64,000 bases of DNA, taken from NCBI RefSeq assembly GCF_009688965.1, contig NZ_AP021875.1:4402001-4466000 (forward strand), given 5' to 3'. The DNA is from Desulfosarcina widdelii. Lineage in GTDB: Bacteria > Desulfobacterota > Desulfobacteria > Desulfobacterales > Desulfosarcinaceae. Under the pieces are notes generated by a model that worked only from the letters and a program-made list of their open reading frames with translations, had not been told where the DNA came from and did not search any database. The position numbers and the translations under genes were made by a program. Of this stretch, positions 26,601 to 35,067 are shown one piece after another; within the stretch, counting starts at the first letter, position 1, and every line of letters begins with the position of its first letter.

Positions 26601-27283
26601 TGGATGATCCCGAGTTCAAGATCGGCAAGGTGATCCTGACCGTTTTAAAGAATCTCATCGTCAAGCTGGTTACCTCGCCCTTTGCCGCCCTGGGCTCCCT
26701 GGCCGGGGGCGGCGAGGAGCTGAGCTACCTGGATTTCGATGCAGGCCAGGCGGAAATCGGTCAGGAGAATGCCCAAAAAATGGACAAACTGGCAAAAATC
26801 CTGTTCGAACGACCGGGGCTGAAACTCGATATTCAGGGTTCCCTTGAACCCGAGGCGGACCGTGAGGCTTTGCGCGTTCAATCACTGGAAAACCGACTCA
26901 AGGCCGAAAAGTTGGAAGAGATGATCAAGGCGGGCGAAAGCGCCGTGCCGTTGGAAGAGATTGTCATGAGCGATGAGGAGCGGCCTGTTCTACTGGAAGC
27001 GGTGTTCACCGCCTCCGCCCTCCCTGCGCCCGTGGACGACAGTGGCAAGCCGGTCGAGCTGACTCCGCAGATCATGGAGTCGTTGCTGCTCGAGAATACC
27101 GAGGTCACCCCGGATCAGTACCGCGAACTGGCCAACCAGCGGGCCTTTAATGCCAAAAACTACCTGCTGGAAACGGGGCAGGTGGAACGGGATCGGATGT
27201 TCATCGTGGAACCCCAAAAAGGGGCTGCGGAAGGTCGTCAGGAAAGTCCGGAAGCCGGACGGGTGATCTTCAGCCTTAAATAG
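23666..27283 (+). CDS. large DUF748 / AsmA-like envelope protein
   Basis: The protein has 1205 residues. One N-terminal membrane anchor (~15-38) is followed by a very long, mostly beta-strand periplasmic region with repeated segments of the DUF748/AsmA kind, for example VRVNPLTLSLTLRNLSVREKDG and SRVLLSGGDVDFSDHFI. The C-terminal part (~1030-1200) contains an OmpA-like stretch, FDAGQAEIGQENAQKMDKLAKIL. AsmA-like proteins are thought to form lipid-conducting bridges or to aid outer-membrane assembly. It is a single gene, and the genes beyond it run the other way. Confidence 0.82.
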   Translation: MIKTYDLTPRQKKIAVIVAGIVLLYILFGFIGAPFIIRNVLENKVADAIDRQVTVESVRVNPLTLSLTLRNLSVREKDGAPFVNSDEVYANLQTSSLLKWALVLKSVRLVNPDIHLVRSGETTFNFSDIGGGNTPEENPAEASSDSGGFALAVYDTSISGGALSIDDRVVGVSHRIENFSLSISDFSSRPSDTDVYTLFDLAARVNGASFALEGKTRPFDPRRETRAEIEIEDLAVPHYLPYVPLPDNLEIQSLFVKTDTEIEFRMLEGSQPELVVAGVTELNESRLTDGNDEPFFNYPNVRIDLLPSRVLTGEIRLAELEVSEPEVFLRRLASGDLYLPFLAVKAHDAAATRAEEDPTGEFQPVVTIDRIDLKKGVVHVSDLSNREAFSTKITDLGIEVDNFGLNSDRTARYQLSLETEAKETVALSGTATLSPLQATGELSVEDIQASRYLPYYQDLFAFKVLAGTLSLGGSFRVQQAENTFGVSLAGVHFDVEALEVVDADDDDPLLALKRLEVTDTTADLRQREITVGRLALADADLSVLREKDGSLNLAKAFIPRETAASVASEEEAAQAEPRNAPESSPAPLVVNLKTVDISDVGVAVEDRMTETPFKVRLDEISLSANDLSTAPDTTGKTDLRLRWEQAGQIQATGDVTLNPLALDMAVRVQKMDVRPLQPYLSEQAGLIITEGFFSTSGQMKFTSRTDSDPSITYAGRAGLDRFASIDRKNADDFLKWNALTFENLEVSVNPSRLSIDQISLADFFARVIVAPDGSVNLATMFASQEVAQEPSDVKGDSPAPEAADTEKPPIRISRVLLSGGDVDFSDHFIKPNFRAKFHDLAGKVSGLESIAEKRADVLLEGMWSNHAPVKITGQINPLIAEPYVDLNLNISDIELSPFSPYSGKYLGYVLEKGKLTFNVAYLMENHQLEGKNSIYVDQLTLGDTVDSPEAVSLPIKLAVALLKDREGNIELDLPVSGDLDDPEFKIGKVILTVLKNLIVKLVTSPFAALGSLAGGGEELSYLDFDAGQAEIGQENAQKMDKLAKILFERPGLKLDIQGSLEPEADREALRVQSLENRLKAEKLEEMIKAGESAVPLEEIVMSDEERPVLLEAVFTASALPAPVDDSGKPVELTPQIMESLLLENTEVTPDQYRELANQRAFNAKNYLLETGQVERDRMFIVEPQKGAAEGRQESPEAGRVIFSLK

Positions 27284-27370
27284 CGCGCATTTGAAGGGCC
27301 TGTTTAGCCGGCCTACCCGGCGATGCCGCGTTTCGGGTTCGGCTCCCTTTTTCCCTGTGCGGGATAGCTT

Positions 27371-28105
27371 CTATTCCGTTGCCGGCGATACGCTCTTTTC
27401 GCGATCCAGGTGATACAAGGTTGCCCCCACCGGCGCGAAGCTGAGAAAAAACAGGTTCAGTACGGGAACGAGAAACGGCAGACCGAATCCCAGGTGGAAC
27501 AAAAGGGTCTTGCCCAGCGACTTGAAGCGTTGGCCGAAGGGAATCAGGTTGCGGGCGGGGATGAGGTCGGTGTTGTCCCAGGCCAGAAAGATCACCGCCG
27601 TCAATGGGCCGATGAAGGTCAAAACAGGCCCCAGGGGAGTGAACCAGCCCAGCACCATGATCAGCAGGGTGAGAACAACCGGAACGATATTGCGGGGAAC
27701 CTCCTGGCGGACCAGAAACCCCATCTGGGTCAAAAGGGTCGCATCGGGCGCCGCCGCAGCCTGGCCGGTGACCATTCGTTCGGTGATGCGGGACATCCAA
27801 TCCATGATCAGCACGGCAAACAGCACTTGGGCCAGCAGATAGGCCGCAACCGCTGACACGCCCATAAGCAGCAGGGTCAGCAGCCAGGAGGCCAGGTACC
27901 AGATCCAGACGATCCACGGGCTTTCGGGCTGCTGCCACAGCAGGGCCAGAATGTCCGCATGCTTGGCCAGAACCACTCCGGACAGGCCAATCGTCAAAAC
28001 GGCCACGACGACGAAACGCAAAAGCCCCAGCAGCAGTAGCCGAGGACTCCGGACCCCCATCCACAACCCCTTCAGATTGTACTTGATGCCGGAAAAAAAA
28101 TTCAT
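27371..28105 (-). CDS. EI24/CysZ-like inner-membrane protein
   Basis: The start at 28105 gives 244 residues and lies four bases after the yibQ stop; the open frame extends 13 codons upstream into that gene. Four or more hydrophobic segments are present. The family pattern VPRNIVPVVLTLLIMVLGWFT and the conserved LIPARNLIPFGQRFKSLGKTL with a C-terminal membrane helix match the EI24 domain. E. coli CysZ takes up sulfate. In a sulfate respirer a sulfate-permeation role is attractive, but the gene sits with envelope-biogenesis genes and not with sulfur genes, so the substrate is open. Confidence 0.72.
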   Translation of the reverse strand: MNFFSGIKYNLKGLWMGVRSPRLLLLGLLRFVVVAVLTIGLSGVVLAKHADILALLWQQPESPWIVWIWYLASWLLTLLLMGVSAVAAYLLAQVLFAVLIMDWMSRITERMVTGQAAAAPDATLLTQMGFLVRQEVPRNIVPVVLTLLIMVLGWFTPLGPVLTFIGPLTAVIFLAWDNTDLIPARNLIPFGQRFKSLGKTLLFHLGFGLPFLVPVLNLFFLSFAPVGATLYHLDREKSVSPATE

Positions 28106-28109
28106 AGGA

Positions 28110-29102
28110 TCAGCCTTGTTGAAACGCCACCACCTCGGAGGCATGGGTTAAATAGACCGCTTCTTTGAGTTCCGGCAACATCTCCTTCAACACCTTGAGT
28201 GTGACCGGATGCGGGTGGGCGATGCCGATGGCATATCCCTGCTTTCGGGCACGCTTGATCAGCAGCTTGAGCTGCTTTCTCACGAATTTTTCGGTCTGGA
28301 TATGATCGATGAACACATCCCTTTCGGCAAAAGGCAGGTGCAGCAGTTCGGCCGAGGGTCGGCACAGGGTCTCTGCCGTCGTGCGGCTGTCCACAAAAAA
28401 GAGCTGGCGCTTTTTCAAAATGGTGAAAATCTGGCGCATCTGGGCGGCTGAGGCCGTCAGCTTGGAACCCATATGGTTGTTCACCCCTTTCACGCCGGGA
28501 ATACGGGCCAGGTTCTCGTTGAGCTGGGCGATCAGTTCGTCGGGCGTCATGGAGGTCAGAAGCGCACCAGGTCCGGGATTGACGTCGGGGTAGTTGCCCG
28601 GTTCCATGGGCTGGTGCAGCATGATCTCGACGTCCTTTTTCAACGACTTGTCGATGATGCTGTGATTAAAGGTCCCCATGGGAAGGACGGAAAATGTCAG
28701 GGGCACATCCAGGTCCAGAAAGCCGTCGGCCATTTTGCGGTCATAGCCGATATCGTCGATAATGATGGCCACGGGAATCCCGTTGGTCACCGGCTTGACC
28801 CGCTGAATGGGCGGTGGAGGAGGAACCGTCTCCCGGTGAAAGGCTTCGTAATCCGGAACGCTGTGGTGCACCGGCCCGGCTTTGGGCTCACGGATGGGAA
28901 TCGGTTTGGGTGCCGGCGCCACACTCGGCGCCGGCCGCATGAGCAAACGGTTGGCCAGCAGACCGGCCGCGATCACCAGGCAAACCAGCAGGGTCAGCCC
29001 GGCGATGATTTTCATGAACTGAAGCTTGGGACTGAAAGTGGCCTTTCTCTTTTTTTTCGAAGCCCGGGCTTTGGGTTTGGGGCGGCGCTTTTTAGTCATC
29101 AC
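28110..29102 (-). CDS. yibQ: divergent polysaccharide deacetylase, YibQ family
   Basis: The protein has 330 residues. A basic start is followed by a single membrane segment (~30-48) and a proline-rich linker. The domain (~115-325) carries YibQ-type markers: VAIIIDDIGYDRKMADGFL, PLTFSVLPMG, MLHQPMEP, and NNHMGSKLTA. The DD pair and HMG histidine suggest that metal binding is retained, unlike the protein at 11022-12035. In E. coli yibQ lies directly next to envC. The same neighbourhood is seen here, supporting a peptidoglycan or division link. It overlaps the protease gene end by 11 bases. Confidence 0.82.
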   Translation of the reverse strand: MMTKKRRPKPKARASKKKRKATFSPKLQFMKIIAGLTLLVCLVIAAGLLANRLLMRPAPSVAPAPKPIPIREPKAGPVHHSVPDYEAFHRETVPPPPPIQRVKPVTNGIPVAIIIDDIGYDRKMADGFLDLDVPLTFSVLPMGTFNHSIIDKSLKKDVEIMLHQPMEPGNYPDVNPGPGALLTSMTPDELIAQLNENLARIPGVKGVNNHMGSKLTASAAQMRQIFTILKKRQLFFVDSRTTAETLCRPSAELLHLPFAERDVFIDHIQTEKFVRKQLKLLIKRARKQGYAIGIAHPHPVTLKVLKEMLPELKEAVYLTHASEVVAFQQG

Positions 29103-30465
29103 TCAGTTTCTTGAAAATATCGTAACTGATCAAAATGTCCAGCGAACGCAGGACCTGATTGTCGCTGAGAAGTGCTTCCCGGTCCAGAGGGCTGTGCTTG
29201 GCGCTGAACCGTTTCAGGCTCGGGGGATCCAGTACCGATTCTTCATCGGACTTGCCCGGTTCGGATTCCGATTCTTCCGGTTCCGCGTCGGGTTCGGCAT
29301 CCAGGTGGTTTTTCAGGTCTTTCTCCTTGAGCATGCGATGTTCGGTGGTGTCGGTATCGGCCAGAATTCGATGTTCGACCACCACGTCCGGCTCCACCCC
29401 CTTGGCCTGGATGGAGCGCCCCGACGGCGTATAGTAGCGAGCGATGGTGAATTTAAGGCCGTAACCGTCCCTCAGGGTTTCCACGGTCTGGACGGAGCCC
29501 TTGCCGAAAGAGGTCGTTCCAAGGATCAGGGCGCGCTTCTGGTCTTGCAGGGCGCCGGCCACGATCTCGGAAGCACTGGCGCTTCCACCGTTGATCAGCA
29601 CGACAATGGGATAGTCCCGCTTGACTTCGTCCGCGTGGGCCTTGAACACCTTGGTATTGCGGCCGTCGCGCCCTTTGATGCTGAGGATTTCACCCTCTTC
29701 CAAAAAGAGATCGGACACCTCGATGGCCTGATTGAGAATGCCGCCGGGGTTGTCGCGAAGGTCCAGCACAAGACCCTTCATGGGCACATCAGCGCTTTCC
29801 AAAGCCTCGAGGGCTTCAATCAGGTCGTCGGTTGTGTTTTCCCTGAAATTGGTGATCCAGACATATCCGTACCCAGGCTTGAGCAGTTCCGCCTTGACGC
29901 TGTATATGGGTATCACATCGCGCACCAGAGAAAACTCCAGGGGCTCGGACGCCCCTTGCCGGAGGATTGTGATTTCCACCGTCGTCCCTTTGGGGCCGCG
30001 CATACGCTTGACCGCATCGCGCAGATCCTCGGTGGGCGTGCCGTCCACCTTGACGATTTTGTCCCCGGCCTTGATACCCGCACGGTAGGCTGGCGTTCCT
30101 TCAATGGGGGAAATGACCGTCACCAGGTTGTTGCGCATGGTCACATGGATGCCGATGCCGGTGAATTCTCCGTGGGTGTCGATCTGGAGCTCCTTCAGCG
30201 CATCGGGAGGCAGCAGGGAAGAGTGGGGGTCCAGGCTGTGGACCATCCCCTGGATGGCCGCCTCGATCATTTTCTGGGTGTCCACCTCGTCCACGTAATT
30301 TTTCTGGACGAGTTCGATCACATCGGAAAAGAGTTTCAGCCCTTTGTAAGTCTCTTCGTTGTTGGCGGACAAATCCCGGTAAAAGCCATGGCCCAGTACC
30401 AACGCTGCCGTCACGAGCACCATGGCCACCCACAATTTCAGGTGGCGGGTTTTTCTGGTTGTCAT
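29092..30465 (-). CDS. ctpA: S41 family C-terminal processing peptidase (CtpA-like)
   Basis: The ATG at 30465 has AGAGG upstream and gives 457 residues. A signal or membrane segment is at ~8-28. A PDZ domain spans ~95-175 (ISPIEGTPAYRAGIKAGDKIV). The catalytic domain has the Ser in GGSASASEIVAGALQ (~300) and the Lys in GTTSFGKGSVQT (~325). The C-terminus is acidic. Such proteases trim periplasmic proteins, including peptidoglycan hydrolases. Its start lies 12 bases after the stop of the EnvC-like gene, so it is in the division-linked operon. Confidence 0.88.
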   Translation of the reverse strand: MTTRKTRHLKLWVAMVLVTAALVLGHGFYRDLSANNEETYKGLKLFSDVIELVQKNYVDEVDTQKMIEAAIQGMVHSLDPHSSLLPPDALKELQIDTHGEFTGIGIHVTMRNNLVTVISPIEGTPAYRAGIKAGDKIVKVDGTPTEDLRDAVKRMRGPKGTTVEITILRQGASEPLEFSLVRDVIPIYSVKAELLKPGYGYVWITNFRENTTDDLIEALEALESADVPMKGLVLDLRDNPGGILNQAIEVSDLFLEEGEILSIKGRDGRNTKVFKAHADEVKRDYPIVVLINGGSASASEIVAGALQDQKRALILGTTSFGKGSVQTVETLRDGYGLKFTIARYYTPSGRSIQAKGVEPDVVVEHRILADTDTTEHRMLKEKDLKNHLDAEPDAEPEESESEPGKSDEESVLDPPSLKRFSAKHSPLDREALLSDNQVLRSLDILISYDIFKKLSDD

Positions 30466-30476
30466 ATAGCGTTCCT

Positions 30477-31901
30477 CTAACCTTTCTTGATCCATCCCAA
30501 TGGATTCATCGGTTTTCCATGGTGGCGAACCTCAAAGTGCAAACCGGCGCCGGTAAAGGAACCGGTGTCGCCCACGGTGGCGATCACCTCTCCTGCTTCG
30601 ACCGGATCTCCCTTGGACTTGAACTGTTCCTCCAAATGGGCGTAAACGGTGTAGTAGTGGTCGCCATGATCGATGATGATCATGTTGCCGAAGCCCTTGA
30701 ACCACGATGAAAACAGCGTTTTCCCGCTGTACACGGCCCGGATGGGCTCGCCCCTGTCCGCCTGGATATAAATACCGCTCTGAAATTGAGTCACATTGAA
30801 GCGGCGATCTTTATATCGACCGAAAAAAGAAATTATTTTACCTTTCACCGGCATCATAAGCAAGCCCTTAAGCGATTCAAAGGGTTTTTCCGCAACCACC
30901 ACCGGTGCTGCCGCCGCTTCAGGAGAGGCGTTGGAAAAGGATTCCACCGTCCGGTCAAGGGCACTGGCCGAGGCCTTGAGGGATTCGACGGCCGCCATCT
31001 GCAAAGACTTCTTGCTGCGAATTTCCTCCAGCAGCGCCTCGCGCCGGGCCTGCTCTCCGATCATGGTTTCGATCCGTGCGCTCAGGTCCGCTGTCGTGGC
31101 CTGTTTGTCGTTCTTCTGCGCGACAAGCTCCTGCAACAGGGCCTGCATCCGTTCCTTGTCCCGGGCCAAATCGGCCAAGACCTTTTCGTCGTGGGCCAGA
31201 ATCTGTTCCAGGGCGCGTTTGTCGGCAAAAAAATCGAACATGGAGTCCGCCGACGCCAACACATGAAACTTGCCCAGCCAACTGAGCTTGTACAGGGCGG
31301 CCAACCGGGCGGCCACATAGGACTCATTGGCCTCGGCGTGCTTTTCGACCTTGCGGTATTCTCCTTCGAGTTCCCGGATGCGCGTCTCGATGGCCTTGAG
31401 TTCCTTGGAAAGTCGGGCCACTTTTTTGCGAGCGCCATTCAATGCTTTTTCGGTGTCGTCCAGCGCATTGATCACGGACTCTTCCTCTTTGGCAAAGGAG
31501 GCCACTTTCTGCCTAGTGGACGCCAGTTCTCGGCTGACCCTCGAATCCCCCTCACTACCCGCCCTTGAAGCGTCGCCGTTTTCTGGCACCGCAGCATCGG
31601 GTGTTTCAATGCGCAGATACCGCTCCCGGTTCATGATGAATCCGGTCTGGTCCTTGTAAAGAATCCGCACCCATTCGCCCTCGTAGGAAAGCACGTAGAC
31701 CTGGTCCCCTTTTTTCAGGGTGGCGATGGGCGGATTGTGGCGCCCTGGCCCGGAACGCATGTTGAGTTCCCGGACCAGAATGGTTCCCGGTTTGGGGTCG
31801 CCGGCAGCCATTGTCGATATTGTGGACAGACCGAACAGCACCGCCAGCAAAAGCGGCAGGGATGTCATGAAAAATCGCCCTGGCCCGATCCGATACGCCA
31901 T
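30477..31901 (-). CDS. envC: EnvC-like murein hydrolase activator, degenerate LytM (M23) domain
   Basis: The protein has 474 residues. A signal peptide (~10-32) is followed by an SH3-like domain (~38-90: TILVRELNMRSGPGRHN to GFIMNRERYLRI). A long coiled coil spans ~125-330. The C-terminal M23 domain runs ~350-470. The zinc motif HxxxD reads QSGIY, and HLHFE reads GLHFE, so the metal site is broken, as in E. coli EnvC. It should activate amidases and not cut peptidoglycan itself. The ftsX gene ends at its first base, matching the known FtsEX-EnvC partnership. The SH3 domain is an addition not present in E. coli EnvC. Confidence 0.83.
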   Translation of the reverse strand: MAYRIGPGRFFMTSLPLLLAVLFGLSTISTMAAGDPKPGTILVRELNMRSGPGRHNPPIATLKKGDQVYVLSYEGEWVRILYKDQTGFIMNRERYLRIETPDAAVPENGDASRAGSEGDSRVSRELASTRQKVASFAKEEESVINALDDTEKALNGARKKVARLSKELKAIETRIRELEGEYRKVEKHAEANESYVAARLAALYKLSWLGKFHVLASADSMFDFFADKRALEQILAHDEKVLADLARDKERMQALLQELVAQKNDKQATTADLSARIETMIGEQARREALLEEIRSKKSLQMAAVESLKASASALDRTVESFSNASPEAAAAPVVVAEKPFESLKGLLMMPVKGKIISFFGRYKDRRFNVTQFQSGIYIQADRGEPIRAVYSGKTLFSSWFKGFGNMIIIDHGDHYYTVYAHLEEQFKSKGDPVEAGEVIATVGDTGSFTGAGLHFEVRHHGKPMNPLGWIKKG

Positions 31902-32779
31902 TATTGCCTGGTGAACTGTTTAAGGGAAAAAAAACTGCCGAGCAGACCAGTCAGCATGCCGCAAGCGACGATAGCGACGCAGATGCCCGGGGAGAAAAAT
32001 CGAATTGCCACCATTTCCGCAGCGAGGGCCTGCTCGAACCGGGAGCCGACAGCTGAAAAAGCGGCAAAGAGTACCCCCACGCCGATTAATCCTCCGGAAA
32101 GGCCCTGGATGATCCCTTGCAGATAAAAGGGAATCTTGATGAAACTGTCCGTGGCGCCCACCAGCCGCATGATGTGGATTTCTTCCCGCCGGGAATAGAG
32201 CACCAGGCGGATGGTGTTTGCGGCAATAAATACCGTGGCCATGAAAAACAGGGTCCCCATGCCGTAGCCGGCCAGTTTGAACAGATTTAAAAAATTCGCG
32301 AAGCGCTCGATCCACTGCTGGCCGTACTCCACACCCGAAACCGAAGGAAGGCTTTCGATGCGCTGGGCCAGGAATTCGATCTTTTCGGGGGAGTTGGCTT
32401 CCGTGGCCATGGTGACCTCAAAGGCATCGGGCAGCGGATTTTCCCGCAGGTTGTCGAGCAGCGAGGCCTGGCGCTGCATGCGCGTTTTCATCAGGTTCAG
32501 AGCGTCTGCCTTGGAAATAAAGCGGATGTTCTGGATCCCGGAGATAGTCTGGAGACGGTAGCGGGTATCGAGGCGCTGGGCCTCCGTGGTTCCCGGCTCC
32601 AGGTAAACCATGATGCGCACCCCTTTTTTCCAGGCATCGAACAGTTCCTGGGCATTGAAAAAAAAGAGGCCGAATGAGCTGACAATCAGGACGGAAAGGG
32701 CAATGGTGATAATGGTCACCGCGTTGAGAAACCGGTTTTCCAGAATATCCTTGATCGCTCGCTGGGCGTAAAAGGTCAT
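31901..32779 (-). CDS. ftsX: cell division ABC protein FtsX
   Basis: The protein has 292 residues with the FtsX topology. A first membrane helix at ~20-42 is followed by a large extracytoplasmic loop (~45-165). Three C-terminal helices (~170-195, ~220-245, ~260-285) flank VLYSRREEIHIMRLVGAT, the coupling segment. FtsX relays FtsE ATPase activity to EnvC-type activators at the septum. It overlaps the EnvC-like gene by one base and lies 17 bases after ftsE. Confidence 0.9.
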   Translation of the reverse strand: MTFYAQRAIKDILENRFLNAVTIITIALSVLIVSSFGLFFFNAQELFDAWKKGVRIMVYLEPGTTEAQRLDTRYRLQTISGIQNIRFISKADALNLMKTRMQRQASLLDNLRENPLPDAFEVTMATEANSPEKIEFLAQRIESLPSVSGVEYGQQWIERFANFLNLFKLAGYGMGTLFFMATVFIAANTIRLVLYSRREEIHIMRLVGATDSFIKIPFYLQGIIQGLSGGLIGVGVLFAAFSAVGSRFEQALAAEMVAIRFFSPGICVAIVACGMLTGLLGSFFSLKQFTRQ

Positions 32780-32796
32780 CGGAATATCTCTGCCCC

Positions 32797-33486
32797 TCAG
32801 ATGTCCAACGGACGGTCCAGCCGACCCTGCTGGAGGTGGAGAACACGGCCGGTGGCGCTTTCGATGAGGGCTTTGTCGTGGGTGGCGACCACCACGGTAG
32901 CCCCCCGATTGTGAAACATGTTTAGTAGTTGAAAAATGATGGCGGCCGAATCGTCATCCAGGCTGCCGGTGGGTTCGTCGGCCAGGATGATTTTAGGGTC
33001 TCCGATCACGGCGCGAGCTACGGCCACCCGCTGCTGTTCGCCGCCGGACAGACTGGGCGGAAACGCCGTCAGGCGGTCTTCCATTCGCACCACCCGCAGC
33101 ACACTCTTGACTTTTTTTTCGATGAGGCTTCGCTTTTTGCCGCGGGCCTCAAGGACCAAGGCCACATTCTCGTAAACCGTGCGGGTGGGAATGAGCTTAT
33201 AATCCTGGAAAATAATCCCGAATTTCCTGCGCAACATGGGAATGCGGCGCCGGGGAATCCGAGAGAGATTCATCCCGTCCACCAGAATCTGGCCCTCCGA
33301 AACCGGTTCGGCCAGGTAAAGGAGTTTGAGCAGCGTGGATTTACCTGCACCGCTGGGACCGCTGATGTATAGAAACTCGTTCTTGGCGATATCCAGGGTG
33401 ACATCCACCAGGGCCTGTTTGGCGCCGTAGCGTCTATGCACATGAAACATCCGGATGACGGCACTTTTTTCAGCCATGCGGGTCAT
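32797..33486 (-). CDS. ftsE: cell division ATP-binding protein FtsE
   Basis: The start at 33486 is favoured by GAGG nine bases upstream; another ATG lies three codons later. The protein has 229 residues, the usual FtsE size. Walker A is GPSGAGKST, the signature is LSGGEQQRVAVARAV, Walker B is IILADEPTGSLDDD, and the switch His is in VVATHDKAL. It powers FtsX. The gene starts one base after the TolC-family stop, so the division genes are translated in line with an outer-membrane channel gene. Confidence 0.9.
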   Translation of the reverse strand: MTRMAEKSAVIRMFHVHRRYGAKQALVDVTLDIAKNEFLYISGPSGAGKSTLLKLLYLAEPVSEGQILVDGMNLSRIPRRRIPMLRRKFGIIFQDYKLIPTRTVYENVALVLEARGKKRSLIEKKVKSVLRVVRMEDRLTAFPPSLSGGEQQRVAVARAVIGDPKIILADEPTGSLDDDSAAIIFQLLNMFHNRGATVVVATHDKALIESATGRVLHLQQGRLDRPLDI

Positions 33487-33487
33487 A

Positions 33488-34879
33488 TCATTGGGCCTCG
33501 GCGATGTCGATGCTGGGTTTTCCCATGGCCCGGTCGAGGGCGGCCAGCGCGATTCGAAAGTCATAAAGGGCGTTGTAGTAGCGGGTCATGGTTTCGGAGA
33601 GCTGGGTCCGGGCGTCCAGAACATCGGTGGAGGTGGCCATCTGCTCCTTGAACTGCTCCTCGCTGATGCGAAATCCCTCCCGGGCCTGATCGATGGCGGA
33701 TTGCACCGTAGCGATGTTCTTCTCCGACTCCTCGGCCTTTTGCCAGGCCTGTTTCACCTCCAACTGGATGTCGTCCATCAGCTGGGTGCGGTTGAGACGG
33801 ACTTCGGCCAGCCGGCTTTTCTTCTCGGCGACGCCGTGACCGGTACGGCCCCACTGCCAGAAATCCCAAGAGGCCTGGGCCTGAACGTCCCAGTAGTTGC
33901 TGTCCGAAACCCCTTCGCCGCCGTCCACCTGCCAGTCCGTGCCCTGCCGGTAGTAATTGCCCTGCACCTGCACGCTGGGAAAATAGTCTTTTCTGGCCAT
34001 GGCGACCTCTTTCTCTCGCATCTGGATGTCGAGATCGGCCACGGCAACCTCCATGCGATCTTTTTCGGCCGTTTCCAGGCAAGTTTCGAGGGTCGGGCCC
34101 AGCCGGGGAACCTCCAGCATGTCGGTCACCGCCACCGGGGTGTCGATGGGCCTTCGCAGCAGCAGGTTGAAGTTGGTCCGGGCGATCTCGAGCCGATTTT
34201 CGGCGGCAACCAGGTCCTGGCGGGCATTGGCCAGTTCCACCTTGGTTTTCAGCAGGTCGTTGAGGGGCGTCATGCCCACCTCGTGGTAATTGACGGCCAC
34301 CTCGGTCTGGGCCTCCAGCATGGTTACGGCGTCTTCGGCCACGGCCTTGAGCTTGAGTGCCTTGAGCAGCAGAAAATAGATCCGCTTGGCCTCGTAAACC
34401 ACATCCCGTCGGACCAGGGTCTCGTTGAGACGCGCCGCATCCAGCCCCATGCGGGCCAGCTTGTACTGATAGGTCAGGGCAAAACCGGTAAACAGCGGCT
34501 GGGTAACGCGGGTCACCCAGGTGTACGTCTCTTCGGGCTGCAGCAGTCCCAAGGCAGGAAGCACGTAATAGCGGGGTTCGTCGTTGCGGGTATAGTTATA
34601 ATGGGTGCTGAAAGTAGGCAAAAATTCCGTGCGCTTAGATTTGACCACGGCCTCGGCGGCTCGGGTCTGCTCACTCGAAATGCGCGCCGATAGGTTGGCC
34701 TCCAGGGCCAGAGCCACGGTCTGCTCCAGGTTCAGGGTAGTCGAACTCGGAGATTCCTGGCACAACGCCGGCAGCGCTGCGGCCAGCAGGCAAAAGAGGC
34801 AGACCCGGCAGACAATCGAGAGGTGATTAGAAATGGATGTCTGTGGCTGTGTGGCGGATATCTCACCTGGGTTTGGCAT
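33488..34879 (-). CDS. TolC-family outer-membrane channel protein
   Basis: The protein has 463 residues. The signal peptide is at residues ~20-40, ending near ALCQ. Two internal repeats of long coiled-coil helices are typical of outer-membrane efflux proteins; EQTVALALEANLSARI begins the first. It forms a trimeric outer-membrane tunnel. No membrane-fusion protein or RND pump is adjacent. Instead it leads an operon with ftsE, ftsX and the EnvC-like gene. That placement is unusual and may reflect shared envelope regulation and not a dedicated pump. Confidence 0.83.
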   Translation of the reverse strand: MPNPGEISATQPQTSISNHLSIVCRVCLFCLLAAALPALCQESPSSTTLNLEQTVALALEANLSARISSEQTRAAEAVVKSKRTEFLPTFSTHYNYTRNDEPRYYVLPALGLLQPEETYTWVTRVTQPLFTGFALTYQYKLARMGLDAARLNETLVRRDVVYEAKRIYFLLLKALKLKAVAEDAVTMLEAQTEVAVNYHEVGMTPLNDLLKTKVELANARQDLVAAENRLEIARTNFNLLLRRPIDTPVAVTDMLEVPRLGPTLETCLETAEKDRMEVAVADLDIQMREKEVAMARKDYFPSVQVQGNYYRQGTDWQVDGGEGVSDSNYWDVQAQASWDFWQWGRTGHGVAEKKSRLAEVRLNRTQLMDDIQLEVKQAWQKAEESEKNIATVQSAIDQAREGFRISEEQFKEQMATSTDVLDARTQLSETMTRYYNALYDFRIALAALDRAMGKPSIDIAEAQ

Positions 34880-34907
34880 TGACCGGCAACCTCGTAGCTG
34901 TTAATAC
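34879..34907 (+). promoter_or_regulatory. sigma-70-like promoter for pyrE
   Basis: TTGACC (34879-34884) and TAATAC (34902-34907) are separated by 17 bases. The start point would be near 34914, leaving a leader of about 154 bases before pyrE. The TolC-family gene runs divergently, so no upstream gene on this strand could supply the transcript. Confidence 0.55.
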
Positions 34908-34950
34908 ACTCGCCAAGCTCAAGGAGTGCTGTTCCCAGTTTTCCTTGCCG

Positions 34951-35005
34951 AAGCCTCCACTGAATCCCAATGACGGGCTTCTTCCAGTTCGGTGGAGGCT
35001 TTTCT
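34951..35005 (+). terminator. terminator hairpin in the pyrE leader, possible attenuator
   Basis: AAGCCTCCAC with TGAA pairs with TTCG plus GTGGAGGCTT across a loop of about 23 bases, followed by TTTTCT. It is an intrinsic terminator lying between the predicted pyrE promoter and pyrE, with no gene upstream to terminate. Two short overlapping frames cross it: a GTG start at 34926 ending at 34973, and an ATG at 34970 ending in TAA at 35021-35023. This arrangement resembles translation-coupled attenuators of enteric pyr genes. Confidence 0.5.
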
Positions 35006-35067
35006 ATACGAAAAACCCCTTAAAATCAAGTATTTCTTAGAAATTCGACCCACCGGGAGGATGCGCG

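Noticed and set aside
23666..27283. Tandem-repeat toxin or adhesin in the 1205-residue protein
   Set aside because: Repeats are irregular, there is an N-terminal anchor, and the pattern fits DUF748/AsmA-like proteins instead.
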